A DNA stretch of 64,000 bases from Nocardioidaceae bacterium (GTDB lineage Bacteria; Actinomycetota; Actinomycetes; Propionibacteriales; Nocardioidaceae), in assembly GCA_020636935.1 (NCBI GenBank), contig JACJWW010000002.1:1-64000 (forward strand). The letters run 5' to 3'. Below are positions 8,349-17,071 of the stretch, piece by piece. The first letter of the stretch is position 1, and each line of letters opens with the position of its first letter. The position numbers were made by a program, and so were the translations under genes. The notes under the pieces were generated by a model. That model was not told the origin of the DNA. It searched no databases and saw only the letters and a program-made list of their open reading frames with translations.

Positions 8349-8963
8349 ATGAGGACCATGACCCGCGACAACCCTGCGAGCCAAGAGGATTCCGGCATTT
8401 GGACGCTCCCGAACATCATTTCGGTGATTCGGCTTGCCGGCGTACCCGTCTTCTTGTGGTTGGTGATTGCCACCGATCACAATCTGCTCGTCCTAGGCGT
8501 CTTGATGGTGTCTGGTGTGACGGACTGGCTCGACGGTTATTTGGCTCGGCGCCTCAATCAGTATTCTCGTTTCGGTGAAATCCTGGATCCTGTTGCGGAT
8601 CGTTTGTACATCTTGGCCGTGGTGATCGGACTCTGGTATCGCGACATCATCCCGTGGTGGATTGCCCTTGCCCTGCCGGCCAGAGACATCTTCTTGTGGT
8701 GCCTGGTTCCCTTCCTACGCACCCGTGGCTATAGCGCACTTCCGGTGCATTTCCTGGGCAAGGCAGCAACTTTCAGCCTGCTCTATGCCTTTCCACTGCT
8801 CTTTGTCGGAGACGGTGAGGGCACCTTTGCGCGGATGGCCTTGGTCTTCGGTTGGGCCTTCGCAATCTGGGGTCTGGCGTTGTATTGGTGGGCTGGCCTG
8901 CTGTATGCATGGCAGGTACGACAGCTGCTTCGGGATCCGGGGCTTCGAGCCCCGGCTATGTGA
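8349..8963 (+). CDS. CDP-alcohol phosphatidyltransferase, PgsA2-like
   Basis: Integral membrane enzyme that swaps the CMP of a CDP-alcohol for another alcohol, making a phospholipid. The family motif D-G-x2-A-R-x8-G-x3-D-x3-D is complete in DWLDGYLARRLNQYSRFG with ILDPVADR after it. About five to six hydrophobic segments are visible. It heads the same gene series as Rv1822 (pgsA2) in mycobacteria, and the true substrate of that branch is not settled: phosphatidylglycerophosphate or cardiolipin synthesis are the options. A second ATG at 8358 could be the start. 204 residues. Confidence 0.85.
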   Translation: MRTMTRDNPASQEDSGIWTLPNIISVIRLAGVPVFLWLVIATDHNLLVLGVLMVSGVTDWLDGYLARRLNQYSRFGEILDPVADRLYILAVVIGLWYRDIIPWWIALALPARDIFLWCLVPFLRTRGYSALPVHFLGKAATFSLLYAFPLLFVGDGEGTFARMALVFGWAFAIWGLALYWWAGLLYAWQVRQLLRDPGLRAPAM

Positions 8964-8977
8964 GTAGTTGAGCTGAC

Positions 8978-9862
8978 ATGGACCCAGAGGATTCACCGGG
9001 CGAGGAGCGGACTTCTCCTTCTGTGCGCAGCGCTCAGGGGCTCTTGGAGCGGGTTGCTCAGCAGGCACTTGATGAGGACTACGCCGAAAAGGCGATCCGG
9101 CGTCAGAATGCAGACCCTGAAGACGGGGCCAGACCACGTCGTGGCAAGAGGTCATGGGCGGTCGGGGTCGCCTTCTTCGCCTTTGCGCTGTTGGTTGCCA
9201 CAGCCAGTATGCAGCGCTATCAGCAGGCCGATGAGATCGCAAAGTCGCGCGAACAACTGGTCACTCAGGTCAAGTCGGCCAAGAGTCGTCTTGACACCAA
9301 TCTGGCTACGATCCAAACCCTTTCACAGGAGAACGAGGACCTTCAAAGCGCACTACTCGCTGATGACTCCGATGCCCAAGAGCTGTTGCGGGATACCGAG
9401 AACCTAAAGGCGGCCGCTGGCTATGCCCCGGTCCGGGGGCCAGGCGTGAAGGTCGTGATTGACAACGCTCCACACGCCACTGAAGATGCCGAGAAGGTGC
9501 TTGACCGTGACCTGCAGCGCACCGCGAATGGCCTCTTCGAGGCGGGTGCGGAAGCAATCTCGATCAATGGTCAACGCCTGGGGAGTCTTACATCCATTCG
9601 TACTGCTGGGCATGCAATCGGAGTCAATTATCGCCCTTTGCAACGGCCATATGTGTTTTCCGCGATTGGCGACCCCCGTAAGCTCTCAGTGCGGTTCTCG
9701 CAAACTGAAGGTGGTCTCTACATGCAGGCTGTCAAGAAGCGTTATGGCCTACGGTTCGATGTGAGTGCCGCCGACGACTTAGAAGTACCTGCTGCGCCAA
9801 TGCCCAAGTTGTTGTTTGCCAGAGCACCAGGAACGAAACCGAATGGAGGAGGTAGCCAATGA
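8978..9862 (+). CDS. DUF881 membrane-anchored protein (Rv1823-like)
   Basis: One transmembrane segment (about residues 62-79, SWAVGVAFFAFALLVATA) follows a charged cytoplasmic N-terminus. A coiled coil (about 82-140) and a DUF881 extracytoplasmic domain follow (APVRGPGVKVVIDNAP, FEAGAEAISINGQRLG, FSAIGDP). DUF881 proteins occur next to cell-division genes in actinobacteria and firmicutes and are thought to be surface scaffold proteins; the biochemical role is unknown. Its stop codon overlaps the next gene's start (ATGA), so the two are translationally coupled. 294 residues. Confidence 0.85.
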   Translation: MDPEDSPGEERTSPSVRSAQGLLERVAQQALDEDYAEKAIRRQNADPEDGARPRRGKRSWAVGVAFFAFALLVATASMQRYQQADEIAKSREQLVTQVKSAKSRLDTNLATIQTLSQENEDLQSALLADDSDAQELLRDTENLKAAAGYAPVRGPGVKVVIDNAPHATEDAEKVLDRDLQRTANGLFEAGAEAISINGQRLGSLTSIRTAGHAIGVNYRPLQRPYVFSAIGDPRKLSVRFSQTEGGLYMQAVKKRYGLRFDVSAADDLEVPAAPMPKLLFARAPGTKPNGGGSQ

Positions 9863-10191
9863 TCGCGGTCTTTGGACTGATTCTCGGGATCGTCTTGGGT
9901 TTGATTTTCGAACCACAAGTGCCGATCGGCCTTCAGGCATATCTTCCGATTGCGGTCGTGGCAGCACTTGATGCCGTTTTCGGGGCCTTTCGTGCCTTCC
10001 TTGACGGGATCTTTGATGACAAGGTCTTCGTGATCTCTTTCTTCAGCAATGTCTTGATTGCCGCACTCATCGTCTTCGTCGGCGACAAGCTAGGGGTCGG
10101 TGCTCAGTTGTCAACAGCGGTCGTAGTCGTGCTCGGTATCCGGATCTTTTCCAACGCAGCCGCGATCCGTCGACATCTCCTTCACGCATGA
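9859..10191 (+). CDS. sbp: Small basic protein, DUF1290 (SBP family)
   Basis: A 110-residue membrane protein with three hydrophobic segments (IAVFGLILGIVLGLIF, YLPIAVVAALDAVFGAFRA, ISFFSNVLIAALIVFVGD). It belongs to the small basic protein family, found between two DUF881 genes in actinobacteria (Rv1824) and near ftsZ in Bacillus. It overlaps both neighbours by ATGA, so all three are probably made in fixed ratio and may form one membrane assembly. Function unproven. Confidence 0.85.
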   Translation: MIAVFGLILGIVLGLIFEPQVPIGLQAYLPIAVVAALDAVFGAFRAFLDGIFDDKVFVISFFSNVLIAALIVFVGDKLGVGAQLSTAVVVVLGIRIFSNAAAIRRHLLHA

Positions 10192-10946
10192 GCCAGCCAG
10201 ATCCGACTCCTGGTTCACAGGAGGAAGCGCGCAGGAAGGTCAAGGCTGCCTTCCTGCACCCGGGGCGTGGCCAGATCTGGATTGCACTTGCGCTGGCAAT
10301 CTTGGGTTTCGCCGCGGTGATTCAAGTGCGCGTGTCCGGTCAAGATGATGCCTACGAAACCATGCGCCAAGCGGACTTGATCCAGATGTTGAATGGCTTC
10401 TCGGCTGCATCTCGCCGCGCTGAGCAGGACATTGCCGGGCTGGAGAAGACTCGCGACAAGCTTCGCTCAACTAGTGCCGGCCGCCAGGCTGCACTCGATC
10501 AAGCTACGGCCGAGGCGCAACGAGTCGCCATCTTGGCCGGCACCTCACCGGCTGAGGGCCCCGGCATCCGCGTCACGATTGAAGACCCGAACCTGAAGAT
10601 CAGCGCAGGACATGTGTTGGATGCCATCGAGGAGTTGCGTGATGCCGGAGCCGAGTCGATCGAGTTCAACGATCGAGTCAGAGTAGTTGCCACAAGCTTT
10701 GTCTCTGCTGATCCTGCTGGCCTCAAGATCGATGGTGTCCGGCTGACTGCGCCGTACACAATCACCGCCATCGGCGACCCGGCGACTCTCGCCGGAGGCC
10801 TGACCGTGGAGCAGGGCTTCGTTGACAAGGTCCTTGAAGATGACAGTCGGATCAAAGCGAAGGTCAGCAAGGAGAAGTCGGTGCGAATCGACTCAGTGAT
10901 CAAACCGCCCAAGCCGTCCTATGCCAAACCGGCAGATTCTAGGTAG
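10188..10946 (+). CDS. Second DUF881 membrane protein (Rv1825-like)
   Basis: Paralogue of the DUF881 protein upstream, 252 residues: short cytoplasmic tail, one membrane segment (IWIALALAILGFAAVIQV), a coiled coil of about 60 residues (RRAEQDIAGLEKTRDKLRS), and the DUF881 core (PAEGPGIRVTIEDPN, LRDAGAESIEFND, ITAIGDPATL). It starts inside the end of sbp. Two DUF881 proteins flanking a small basic protein is a conserved arrangement. gcvH begins 37 bases after its stop, so read-through into the glycine-cleavage genes is likely. Confidence 0.85.
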   Translation: MSQPDPTPGSQEEARRKVKAAFLHPGRGQIWIALALAILGFAAVIQVRVSGQDDAYETMRQADLIQMLNGFSAASRRAEQDIAGLEKTRDKLRSTSAGRQAALDQATAEAQRVAILAGTSPAEGPGIRVTIEDPNLKISAGHVLDAIEELRDAGAESIEFNDRVRVVATSFVSADPAGLKIDGVRLTAPYTITAIGDPATLAGGLTVEQGFVDKVLEDDSRIKAKVSKEKSVRIDSVIKPPKPSYAKPADSR

Positions 10947-10983
10947 TCTGCGCACACTGACTGCCAGCATACGAGGAGTGAAG

Positions 10984-11364
10984 GTGTTCCCAGCAGATCT
11001 CAAGTACACCGCCGAGCACGAGTGGATCAAGGATCCAGGATCCCAAGCCGATTCCGTCAGAATTGGGATTACTTCATATGCCCAAGAAGCGCTAGGTGAC
11101 ATCGTTTTCGTCGACCTGCCAGCAGTCGACGATGAGATCGACAGCGGAGCCGTGGTCGGAGAATTGGAGTCCACCAAGTCTGTCTCAGAGGTCTACAGCC
11201 CATTTGCAGGCACGATTGTTGCGGTAAACGAGGCCCTCACCGACAGTCCTGAATTGGTCAATTCTGACCCCTACGGCGAGGGCTGGTTGTTTGAGATCAT
11301 GCCAACCGGATCGAGTGTTGAACTCCTCGACAGTGCGGCATATGAGGCATTGACCCAAAGCTGA
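10984..11364 (+). CDS. gcvH: Glycine cleavage system H protein
   Basis: Lipoyl carrier that shuttles the aminomethyl group between GcvP and GcvT and the lipoamide to dihydrolipoamide dehydrogenase. The lipoyl-lysine motif GELESTKSVSEVYSP places the modified Lys at about residue 65 of a 126-residue protein, normal length. GAGGAG (10972-10977) sits 6 bases before the GTG at 10984, which decides the start (VFPADLKYTAEHEWI); earlier in-frame starts at 10921 and 10978 are less likely. gcvP is about 3 kb downstream; no gcvT is in the window. Confidence 0.95.
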   Translation: MFPADLKYTAEHEWIKDPGSQADSVRIGITSYAQEALGDIVFVDLPAVDDEIDSGAVVGELESTKSVSEVYSPFAGTIVAVNEALTDSPELVNSDPYGEGWLFEIMPTGSSVELLDSAAYEALTQS

Positions 11365-11453
11365 TGTCGCAGGGCCGTGATGCTTGATAGGTTTGTGACG
11401 AGTCATGAATCCGAAGCGGAAGTCAATGACGATCGGGTCGAGGGGAGAGTCAG

Positions 11454-11960
11454 ATGCAAAAGTGCACCAACTGTGACAGCCAGAACTCAGATGATGCGAA
11501 GTTCTGCTCGCAGTGCGGTACTCCGTTACTGGCTGACTTGGCCCAGGGTGATTCGACTGCAACGATCACCTTTGGGGTCCCCAGTCTGGGAGACACCGAG
11601 GAGCGGCAAGCCCTCAATGATGCGGATGCTGCCGCAGTCGATGCACTGCCACCGGGGCATGCGCTCCTGGTTGTTGCCCGCGGGCCTGGAGCGGGCAGTC
11701 GTTATCTTCTAGACAGCGACCTGACCACGGTCGGACGCCACCCAGATTCGCAGATCTTCCTGGACGACATCACGGTCTCAAGACGCCATGTTGAGTTCCG
11801 TCGCAATGGCAATGCCTATGCCGTGTCTGATCTGGGCAGTCTGAATGGCACCTATGTCAACTCAGATCGCATTGACGAAACCCTGCTCCAAAATGGCGAT
11901 GAGGTCAGGATCGGCAAGTTCCGTTTGTTGTACTTCGACAGTTCAGCCAAGGCGAGTTGA
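11454..11960 (+). CDS. garA: FHA-domain regulator, GarA/OdhI-like with N-terminal zinc ribbon
   Basis: GarA/OdhI proteins bind and inhibit 2-oxoglutarate dehydrogenase (and other 2-oxoglutarate enzymes) when unphosphorylated, and are switched off by a Ser/Thr kinase. The FHA domain (about residues 70-162) has VGRHPDSQIFLDD, VSRRH and GSLNGTYVN. Instead of the usual acidic ETTS tail, the N-terminus is a four-Cys zinc ribbon (Cys 4, 7, 18, 21). A Thr-rich segment DSTATITF at 33-40 lies where the kinase site would be expected. Ribosome binding site GGGAGAG precedes the ATG. The position between gcvH and a MerR gene matches Rv1827. Phosphorylation-site equivalence is inference. Confidence 0.85.
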   Translation: MQKCTNCDSQNSDDAKFCSQCGTPLLADLAQGDSTATITFGVPSLGDTEERQALNDADAAAVDALPPGHALLVVARGPGAGSRYLLDSDLTTVGRHPDSQIFLDDITVSRRHVEFRRNGNAYAVSDLGSLNGTYVNSDRIDETLLQNGDEVRIGKFRLLYFDSSAKAS

Positions 11961-11964
11961 CATC

Positions 11965-12687
11965 TTGGCTGCTGAAGCAAGGATCACCATCGGGCAGGCA
12001 GTTGCCGATCTCAAAGCGGAGTTCCCTGATGTTGACATCAGGGAGTCAAAGATCCGCTATTTGGAGGCAGAAGGGTTGATCGTCCCTCAGCGGACAGCTT
12101 CGGGATATCGCAAGTATTCCGTGCAAGACATGGAAAAGCTGCGTTATGTGATCCGGGCTCAACGCGACGCCTATCTCCCGTTGAAGGTGATCCGGGAGCA
12201 ACTCGACGCGATCGACCGTGGACTCCAGCCACCTGCCTTCGCGGGGGAGCCCACCGTGCCAGGAGAACTCCTCGCCGAATCATCCATACCGCTTCCGTCG
12301 ATGCGCCCTGATCGCGTAGACGTCCGGATCTCACGCAAGGAACTCCTCAAGACTGCGGACATCACCGAGGACTTCCTCGCCGACCTAATCGAGTTTGGAT
12401 TGATCCACCCTCGCTCAGGCACGAGAGTCTTTGACGCAGACGCCTTGATGACGGCAAATGTTGCCCGCAAACTCGCCGAGTTCGGGATCCAGCCCCGACA
12501 CTTGCGTGCCTTCAAGGCAGCTGCTGATCGTGAAATTGGCTTGGTCAAGCAAGTAGTCGAACCACTGCGCCGTAGCCGTGAGGCTGGCGCTGAGGGGCGC
12601 GCGGCGGCTGTTAGCGAGGAGATCGCCGTACTCTCCGTGCAACTTCACACCACCTTGGTCAGGGCCGGACTCACCCGTAAGGCTTAG
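11965..12687 (+). CDS. MerR-family transcriptional regulator, Rv1828/FtsR-like
   Basis: DNA-binding regulator of 240 residues. The winged-helix MerR N-terminus (IGQAVADLKAEFPDVDIRESK, IRYLEAEGLI, RTASGYRKYSVQDMEKLR) is followed by a long C-terminal domain as in Rv1828 and corynebacterial FtsR, which sits next to OdhI and controls ftsZ. I infer a cell-division role from that neighbourhood. The TTG at 11965, 4 bases after the garA stop, is the best start because conserved sequence begins just after it; AAGGCGAG upstream may serve as ribosome binding site. The frame is open to 11845 but that part overlaps garA. Confidence 0.82.
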   Translation: MAAEARITIGQAVADLKAEFPDVDIRESKIRYLEAEGLIVPQRTASGYRKYSVQDMEKLRYVIRAQRDAYLPLKVIREQLDAIDRGLQPPAFAGEPTVPGELLAESSIPLPSMRPDRVDVRISRKELLKTADITEDFLADLIEFGLIHPRSGTRVFDADALMTANVARKLAEFGIQPRHLRAFKAAADREIGLVKQVVEPLRRSREAGAEGRAAAVSEEIAVLSVQLHTTLVRAGLTRKA

Positions 12688-12716
12688 ACTCCGCTAGCTG
12701 AGTCTTCGTGCACTTG

Positions 12717-12722
12717 TATTCT
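12717..12722 (+). promoter_or_regulatory. Putative -10 element of the bifunctional-nuclease-like gene (TATTCT)
   Basis: TATTCT followed by 6 bases and the GTG at 12729; no ribosome binding site. This suggests a separate leaderless transcript inside the cluster. Confidence 0.45.
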
Positions 12723-12728
12723 TGAAGT

Positions 12729-13205
12729 GTGCGCGAGGTAGAGATCGTTGGAGTCAGGGTGGAGATGCCCTCCAACCAGCCGATTGTGCTGCTCAAGGAG
12801 GCAGCAGGAGATCGCTATGTGCCAATTTGGATCGGCGCGGCCGAAGCCACTGCCATTGCCTTCGCGCAACAAGGTGTCGTGCCGCCCAGACCTTTGACTC
12901 ATGATCTGATCAAAGACATCTTGGACACACATGGGATCGCTCTCGATGCCGTGGAGATCACCGAGGTGCACGACAACGTCTTCTTTTCCAGATTGGTCTT
13001 CTCTTCAGGTCTCACAGTCAGTGCCCGCCCATCTGACGCGATTGCCCTAGCTCTTCGAACGAACACCTCGGTCTTCTGCAGTGGCGAGGTACTGGACGAA
13101 GCTGCAGTAGCCGTGCCCGACGAGCAGGAAGAGGAAGTCGAAAAGTTCAGGGAGTTCCTCGACCACATTTCACCCGAAGACTTCGAGGAAGGAATCGAAC
13201 CCTAA
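12729..13205 (+). CDS. Bifunctional nuclease (BFN/DUF151) domain protein, Rv1829-like
   Basis: 158-residue cytoplasmic protein with the BFN domain (VRVEMPSNQPIVLLKEAAGD, YVPIWIGAAEATAIAFAQQG, ITEVHDNVFFSRLVF, SARPSDAIALALRTN). The domain is named after a plant nuclease, but its activity in actinobacteria has not been established to my knowledge. The C-terminus is very acidic (EQEEEVEKFREFLDHI, EDFEEGIEP). It lies between the two MerR genes as in mycobacteria, where the set is linked to growth and cell division. The GTG start is supported by the adjacent TATTCT. Confidence 0.85.
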   Translation: MREVEIVGVRVEMPSNQPIVLLKEAAGDRYVPIWIGAAEATAIAFAQQGVVPPRPLTHDLIKDILDTHGIALDAVEITEVHDNVFFSRLVFSSGLTVSARPSDAIALALRTNTSVFCSGEVLDEAAVAVPDEQEEEVEKFREFLDHISPEDFEEGIEP

Positions 13206-13252
13206 GGTTAAAGATGAACTTCAAGGTTGAGCCCGACACGCCGGATCAGTCT

Positions 13253-13283
13253 TTGACCAACCCTCAACTGAAGGTTTACCTTC
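13253..13283 (+). promoter_or_regulatory. Promoter with embedded palindrome before the second MerR gene
   Basis: TTGACC (13253-13258), a 17-base spacer and TTACCT (13276-13281) form a promoter-like pair. The perfect inverted repeat GAAGGT-TT-ACCTTC (13270-13283) covers the -10. An AACT-GAAGGTT half-element here recurs as AACTTCAAGGTT at 13217-13228. MerR proteins bind between -35 and -10, so autoregulation by the 13378 gene or control by the 11965 gene is plausible. The rest of 13206-13377 holds no gene. Confidence 0.5.
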
Positions 13284-13377
13284 TAACCAAGCCTTCGTTG
13301 TAATTCCACCGCTGACATTCGACAGCGACTTCCTCGGGAGCTACGTCAAGCGGAGCAATATCGAAAGGGCTAGGCGC

Positions 13378-13989
<612 letters not shown>

Positions 13990-14038
13990 CCTGCGCGAGT
14001 ATCCGCTCACGATCTGTTATTTTTGACTCTGCTGCAAA

Positions 14039-14168
14039 CCTGTGCGGGAGAGACTCCAGCATGCTGAATGCATGACTGGAGCGCCGAAGGGGCAACACTC
14101 CCCGGCAAGCTCTCAGGCGCAAAGGACCGTCACAGGCTGGCTACTCAGAAGGCAAACCGCTGACTGAG
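14039..14168 (+). ncRNA. Glycine riboswitch controlling gcvP
   Basis: The conserved core is complete: GGGAGAG, GCGCCGAAGGGGCAA, CTCTCAGG and AAAGGACCG. P1 pairs CCTGTG (14039-14044) with CACAGG (14131-14136). P3 pairs CTCCAG with CTGGAG around an inner CATGC/GCATG. There is one full aptamer; the following CTCAG/CTGAG hairpin (14144-14168) may be the ghost remnant of a second. CTCC-GTAAG-GGAG near 14180 can mask the gcvP ribosome binding site, and no U-tract terminator is present, so translational control is inferred. Confidence 0.93.
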
Positions 14169-14191
14169 GGGGATCTCCGTAAGGGAGTCTC

Positions 14192-17017
14192 ATGTCGTCA
14201 CGCCCATTTGTCGATCGTCACATCGGCCCAGATGAGCAAGCAATCCAGACCATGCTCAGTGCCCTCGGCCTGGAAAGCCTCGCCGAACTCATGGATCAGG
14301 CTGTGCCGGCCCGTATCCGCACGAGTGACTTGGACCTCCCCACCGCTTTGGGGGAGAAGCAGGTTGCCGATGAGATCCGGGCACTTGCTGCCCTCAACAA
14401 TCCGTTGACGCCGATGATCGGGCTTGGCTATCACGCCACCGTGACGCCGCCTGTGATTCGGCGAAATGTCTTGGAAGATCCATCGTGGTACACGGCCTAC
14501 ACCCCATATCAGCCGGAGATCAGCCAAGGTCGACTCGAAGCACTACTGAACTTCCAAACCATGATTGGCGACCTGACCGGACTCCCAGTTGCCAATGCAT
14601 CGTTGCTTGATGAAGGGACTGCTGCAGCGGAGTCAATGACGCTGGTACGCCGAGCCAATCCAAAGTCAGCGGGAGCCTTCTTGGTCTGTGCTGATGCCTT
14701 GCCACAGACAATTGCAGTCATCCAGACCCGTGCACATGCCATGGGCATCGTCGTCACGGTGGCAGATTTCGATGATGAGCTGCCAGAAGGCGACTTCTGC
14801 GGAGTCCTTCTGCAATATCCCAGCAGCAGCGGACGGATCCGTGATCTGCGCCCGATCATTGACCAGGCGAAGGCCCGGGAGATTCCGGTTGTGGTCGCAG
14901 CAGATCTGCTCGCGCTGACGCTATTGGAGGCCCCAGGGACCCTGGGTGCTGACATTGTGGTTGGCAGCGCCCAACGCTTCGGCGTACCCCTGTTCTATGG
15001 CGGGCCACATGCGGGCTTCATGTCAGTCCGCAAAGGCCTCGAACGCCACCTCCCAGGTCGCCTTGTGGGCGTGTCGGTGGACGCTGATGGGCGTCCGGCC
15101 TATCGATTGGCCCTGCAGACGCGAGAGCAACACATTCGACGGGATCGGGCTACGTCCAATATCTGCACCGCGCAGGTGCTGCTTGCCATCACGGCAGCAA
15201 TGTACGCCGTCTATCACGGTCCAGATGGTCTGCGCGGGATCGCGCACGAAATCAACAACACAGCCAGGGCACTCGCCAATTCCTTGCGGGGGAGCGGGTT
15301 CAAGGTGGTCCATGGGGACTTCTTTGACACATTGCTGATCCACACACCAGGCAGAGCCCAAAAGATCGTTACTGCAGCACGATCAGGTGGAGTGCACTTG
15401 CGTTTGGTCGACGAGGACCATGTTGGGGTCAGCGTGGGGGAGGCCACCGGTGACACCGAGGTTGCCGCCGTCCTCGAGGCCTTCGGCGCACAAACAGTCG
15501 CGAATGAGGCGCCGACGTCGCTTCCGGACGGGCTGGTGCGGACCACGCCCTTCTTGACCCATGAGGTCTTCAGCTCGCATCACTCCGAGACCGCGATGTT
15601 GCGCTATCTGCGCAGACTCTCGGCTCGTGACTACGCTCTCGATCGTGGAATGATCCCGCTGGGCAGTTGCACGATGAAACTGAATGCGACCACCGAGATG
15701 GAGCCGATCAGCCTTCCGGGCTTTGCCGACTTGCATCCGTTTGTGCCCGCTGAAGACGCGCAGGGATATCACTTGTTGATTTCTCAGTTGGAGTCCTGGC
15801 TGGCAAATGTGACGGGCTACGACGAAGTCTCCATTCAGCCCAATGCCGGGTCTCAAGGTGAGTTGGCGGGGCTGCTTGCGATTGCGGGCTTCCACGAAGC
15901 CAATGGTGACCATGAGCGCAAGGTCTGCCTGATCCCTGCCTCCGCGCATGGCACCAACGCTGCCTCCGCAGTCATGGCTGGGATGAAGGTTGTGGTGGTC
16001 AGGACTGCCGCCGATGGGTCAGTTGACATGGACGACCTACAGGCCCAATGCGACAAGTATGCCGACCAACTGGCCGCCATCATGGTGACCTATCCATCGA
16101 CCCACGGGGCCTACGAAGACACGATCTCCGAGCTGTGCGCGCTGGTCCACGCGGCGGGCGGTCAGGTCTACGTCGATGGCGCCAATCTCAATGCCTTGCT
16201 CGGCTATGCCAAGCCTGGCCAGTTCGGCGGAGATGTCTCGCACCTCAACTTGCACAAGACCTTCTGCATCCCTCACGGCGGCGGCGGCCCTGGTGTCGGA
16301 CCCGTAGCTGTGCGATCGCACTTGGTCCCATACCTGCCTTCGCACCCCAGCCACCCACTCCCTGCCCGCCGACAAGGGATCGGACCAATCAGCGCATCCC
16401 CATACGGATCTGCAGGAATCCTGCCGATCACTTGGACCTATGTGCGTCTGATGGGAGCAGAAGGTCTCACTCGGGCCACGGCCGTGGCCGTACTCTCGGC
16501 CAACTACGTGGCAAACCGCCTCGAAGAGGCCTTCCCGGTGTTGTATCGGGGGCACAACGACTGGGTCGCACATGAGTGCATCCTTGACCTTCGGGATCTC
16601 TCGAAGAGCAGTGGAGTCAGCGTCGATGATGTTGCCAAACGACTCATCGACTATGGCTTCCATGCACCTACAATGAGCTTCCCTGTTGCTGGCACCCTCA
16701 TGGTGGAGCCAACGGAGTCAGAGTCCTTGGAGGAATTGGACCGATTCATCCAAGCCATGACGATGATCAGGGGAGAGATCTCCAAGGTCGAGACAGGGGA
16801 GTGGGAGTCGGGTCAGTCGCCATTGGCCGGAGCACCGCACACTGCGGATGTCTTTGGCCGCGAACTTGGCTATGCCACCCGGACTGCGGTCTTCCCAACC
16901 GGCTTTGATCCCGACAAGTACTGGCCACCAGTACGTCGGATCGATCAAGCCTTTGGTGATCGGAATTTGGTGTGCTCTTGCCCATCGCCGGAGACATTTG
17001 CAGAGCAAATGGATTGA
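14192..17017 (+). CDS. gcvP: Glycine dehydrogenase (aminomethyl-transferring), glycine cleavage P protein
   Basis: PLP enzyme that decarboxylates glycine and loads the aminomethyl group on GcvH. At 941 residues it is a full-length single-chain P protein with two homologous halves. The N-terminal half has RHIGPDEQAIQTML and YHATVTPPVIRRNVLEDPSW; the C-terminal half has GSCTMKLNATTEM, IPASAHGTNAASAVMAG and the PLP-lysine region HLNLHKTFCIPHGGGGPG. GGGAG lies just before the ATG, in the riboswitch expression platform. The last five codons and the stop belong to the first unit of a 24-base tandem repeat. gcvH is about 3 kb upstream on the same strand. Confidence 0.97.
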   Translation: MSSRPFVDRHIGPDEQAIQTMLSALGLESLAELMDQAVPARIRTSDLDLPTALGEKQVADEIRALAALNNPLTPMIGLGYHATVTPPVIRRNVLEDPSWYTAYTPYQPEISQGRLEALLNFQTMIGDLTGLPVANASLLDEGTAAAESMTLVRRANPKSAGAFLVCADALPQTIAVIQTRAHAMGIVVTVADFDDELPEGDFCGVLLQYPSSSGRIRDLRPIIDQAKAREIPVVVAADLLALTLLEAPGTLGADIVVGSAQRFGVPLFYGGPHAGFMSVRKGLERHLPGRLVGVSVDADGRPAYRLALQTREQHIRRDRATSNICTAQVLLAITAAMYAVYHGPDGLRGIAHEINNTARALANSLRGSGFKVVHGDFFDTLLIHTPGRAQKIVTAARSGGVHLRLVDEDHVGVSVGEATGDTEVAAVLEAFGAQTVANEAPTSLPDGLVRTTPFLTHEVFSSHHSETAMLRYLRRLSARDYALDRGMIPLGSCTMKLNATTEMEPISLPGFADLHPFVPAEDAQGYHLLISQLESWLANVTGYDEVSIQPNAGSQGELAGLLAIAGFHEANGDHERKVCLIPASAHGTNAASAVMAGMKVVVVRTAADGSVDMDDLQAQCDKYADQLAAIMVTYPSTHGAYEDTISELCALVHAAGGQVYVDGANLNALLGYAKPGQFGGDVSHLNLHKTFCIPHGGGGPGVGPVAVRSHLVPYLPSHPSHPLPARRQGIGPISASPYGSAGILPITWTYVRLMGAEGLTRATAVAVLSANYVANRLEEAFPVLYRGHNDWVAHECILDLRDLSKSSGVSVDDVAKRLIDYGFHAPTMSFPVAGTLMVEPTESESLEELDRFIQAMTMIRGEISKVETGEWESGQSPLAGAPHTADVFGRELGYATRTAVFPTGFDPDKYWPPVRRIDQAFGDRNLVCSCPSPETFAEQMD

Positions 17018-17071
17018 TCTAGCGCAGAGCAAATGGATTGATCTAGCGCTGAGCAGATCGACTGATCTAGC
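17000..17071 (+). repeat. Three tandem 24-base units across the gcvP stop codon
   Basis: Units run 17000-17023, 17024-17047 and 17048-17071. The first two are identical. The third differs at four bases, all at third codon positions in the gcvP frame (GCA/GCT, CAA/CAG, ATG/ATC, GAT/GAC). Each unit encodes Ala-Glu-Gln-Met(Ile)-Asp-stop. The convergent HAD gene ends inside the third unit. No further unit is present. Confidence 0.95.

Noticed and set aside
17000..17071. Possible CRISPR or attachment-site repeats after gcvP
   Set aside because: The units are contiguous with no spacers, only three copies exist, and no integrase or cas gene is near.
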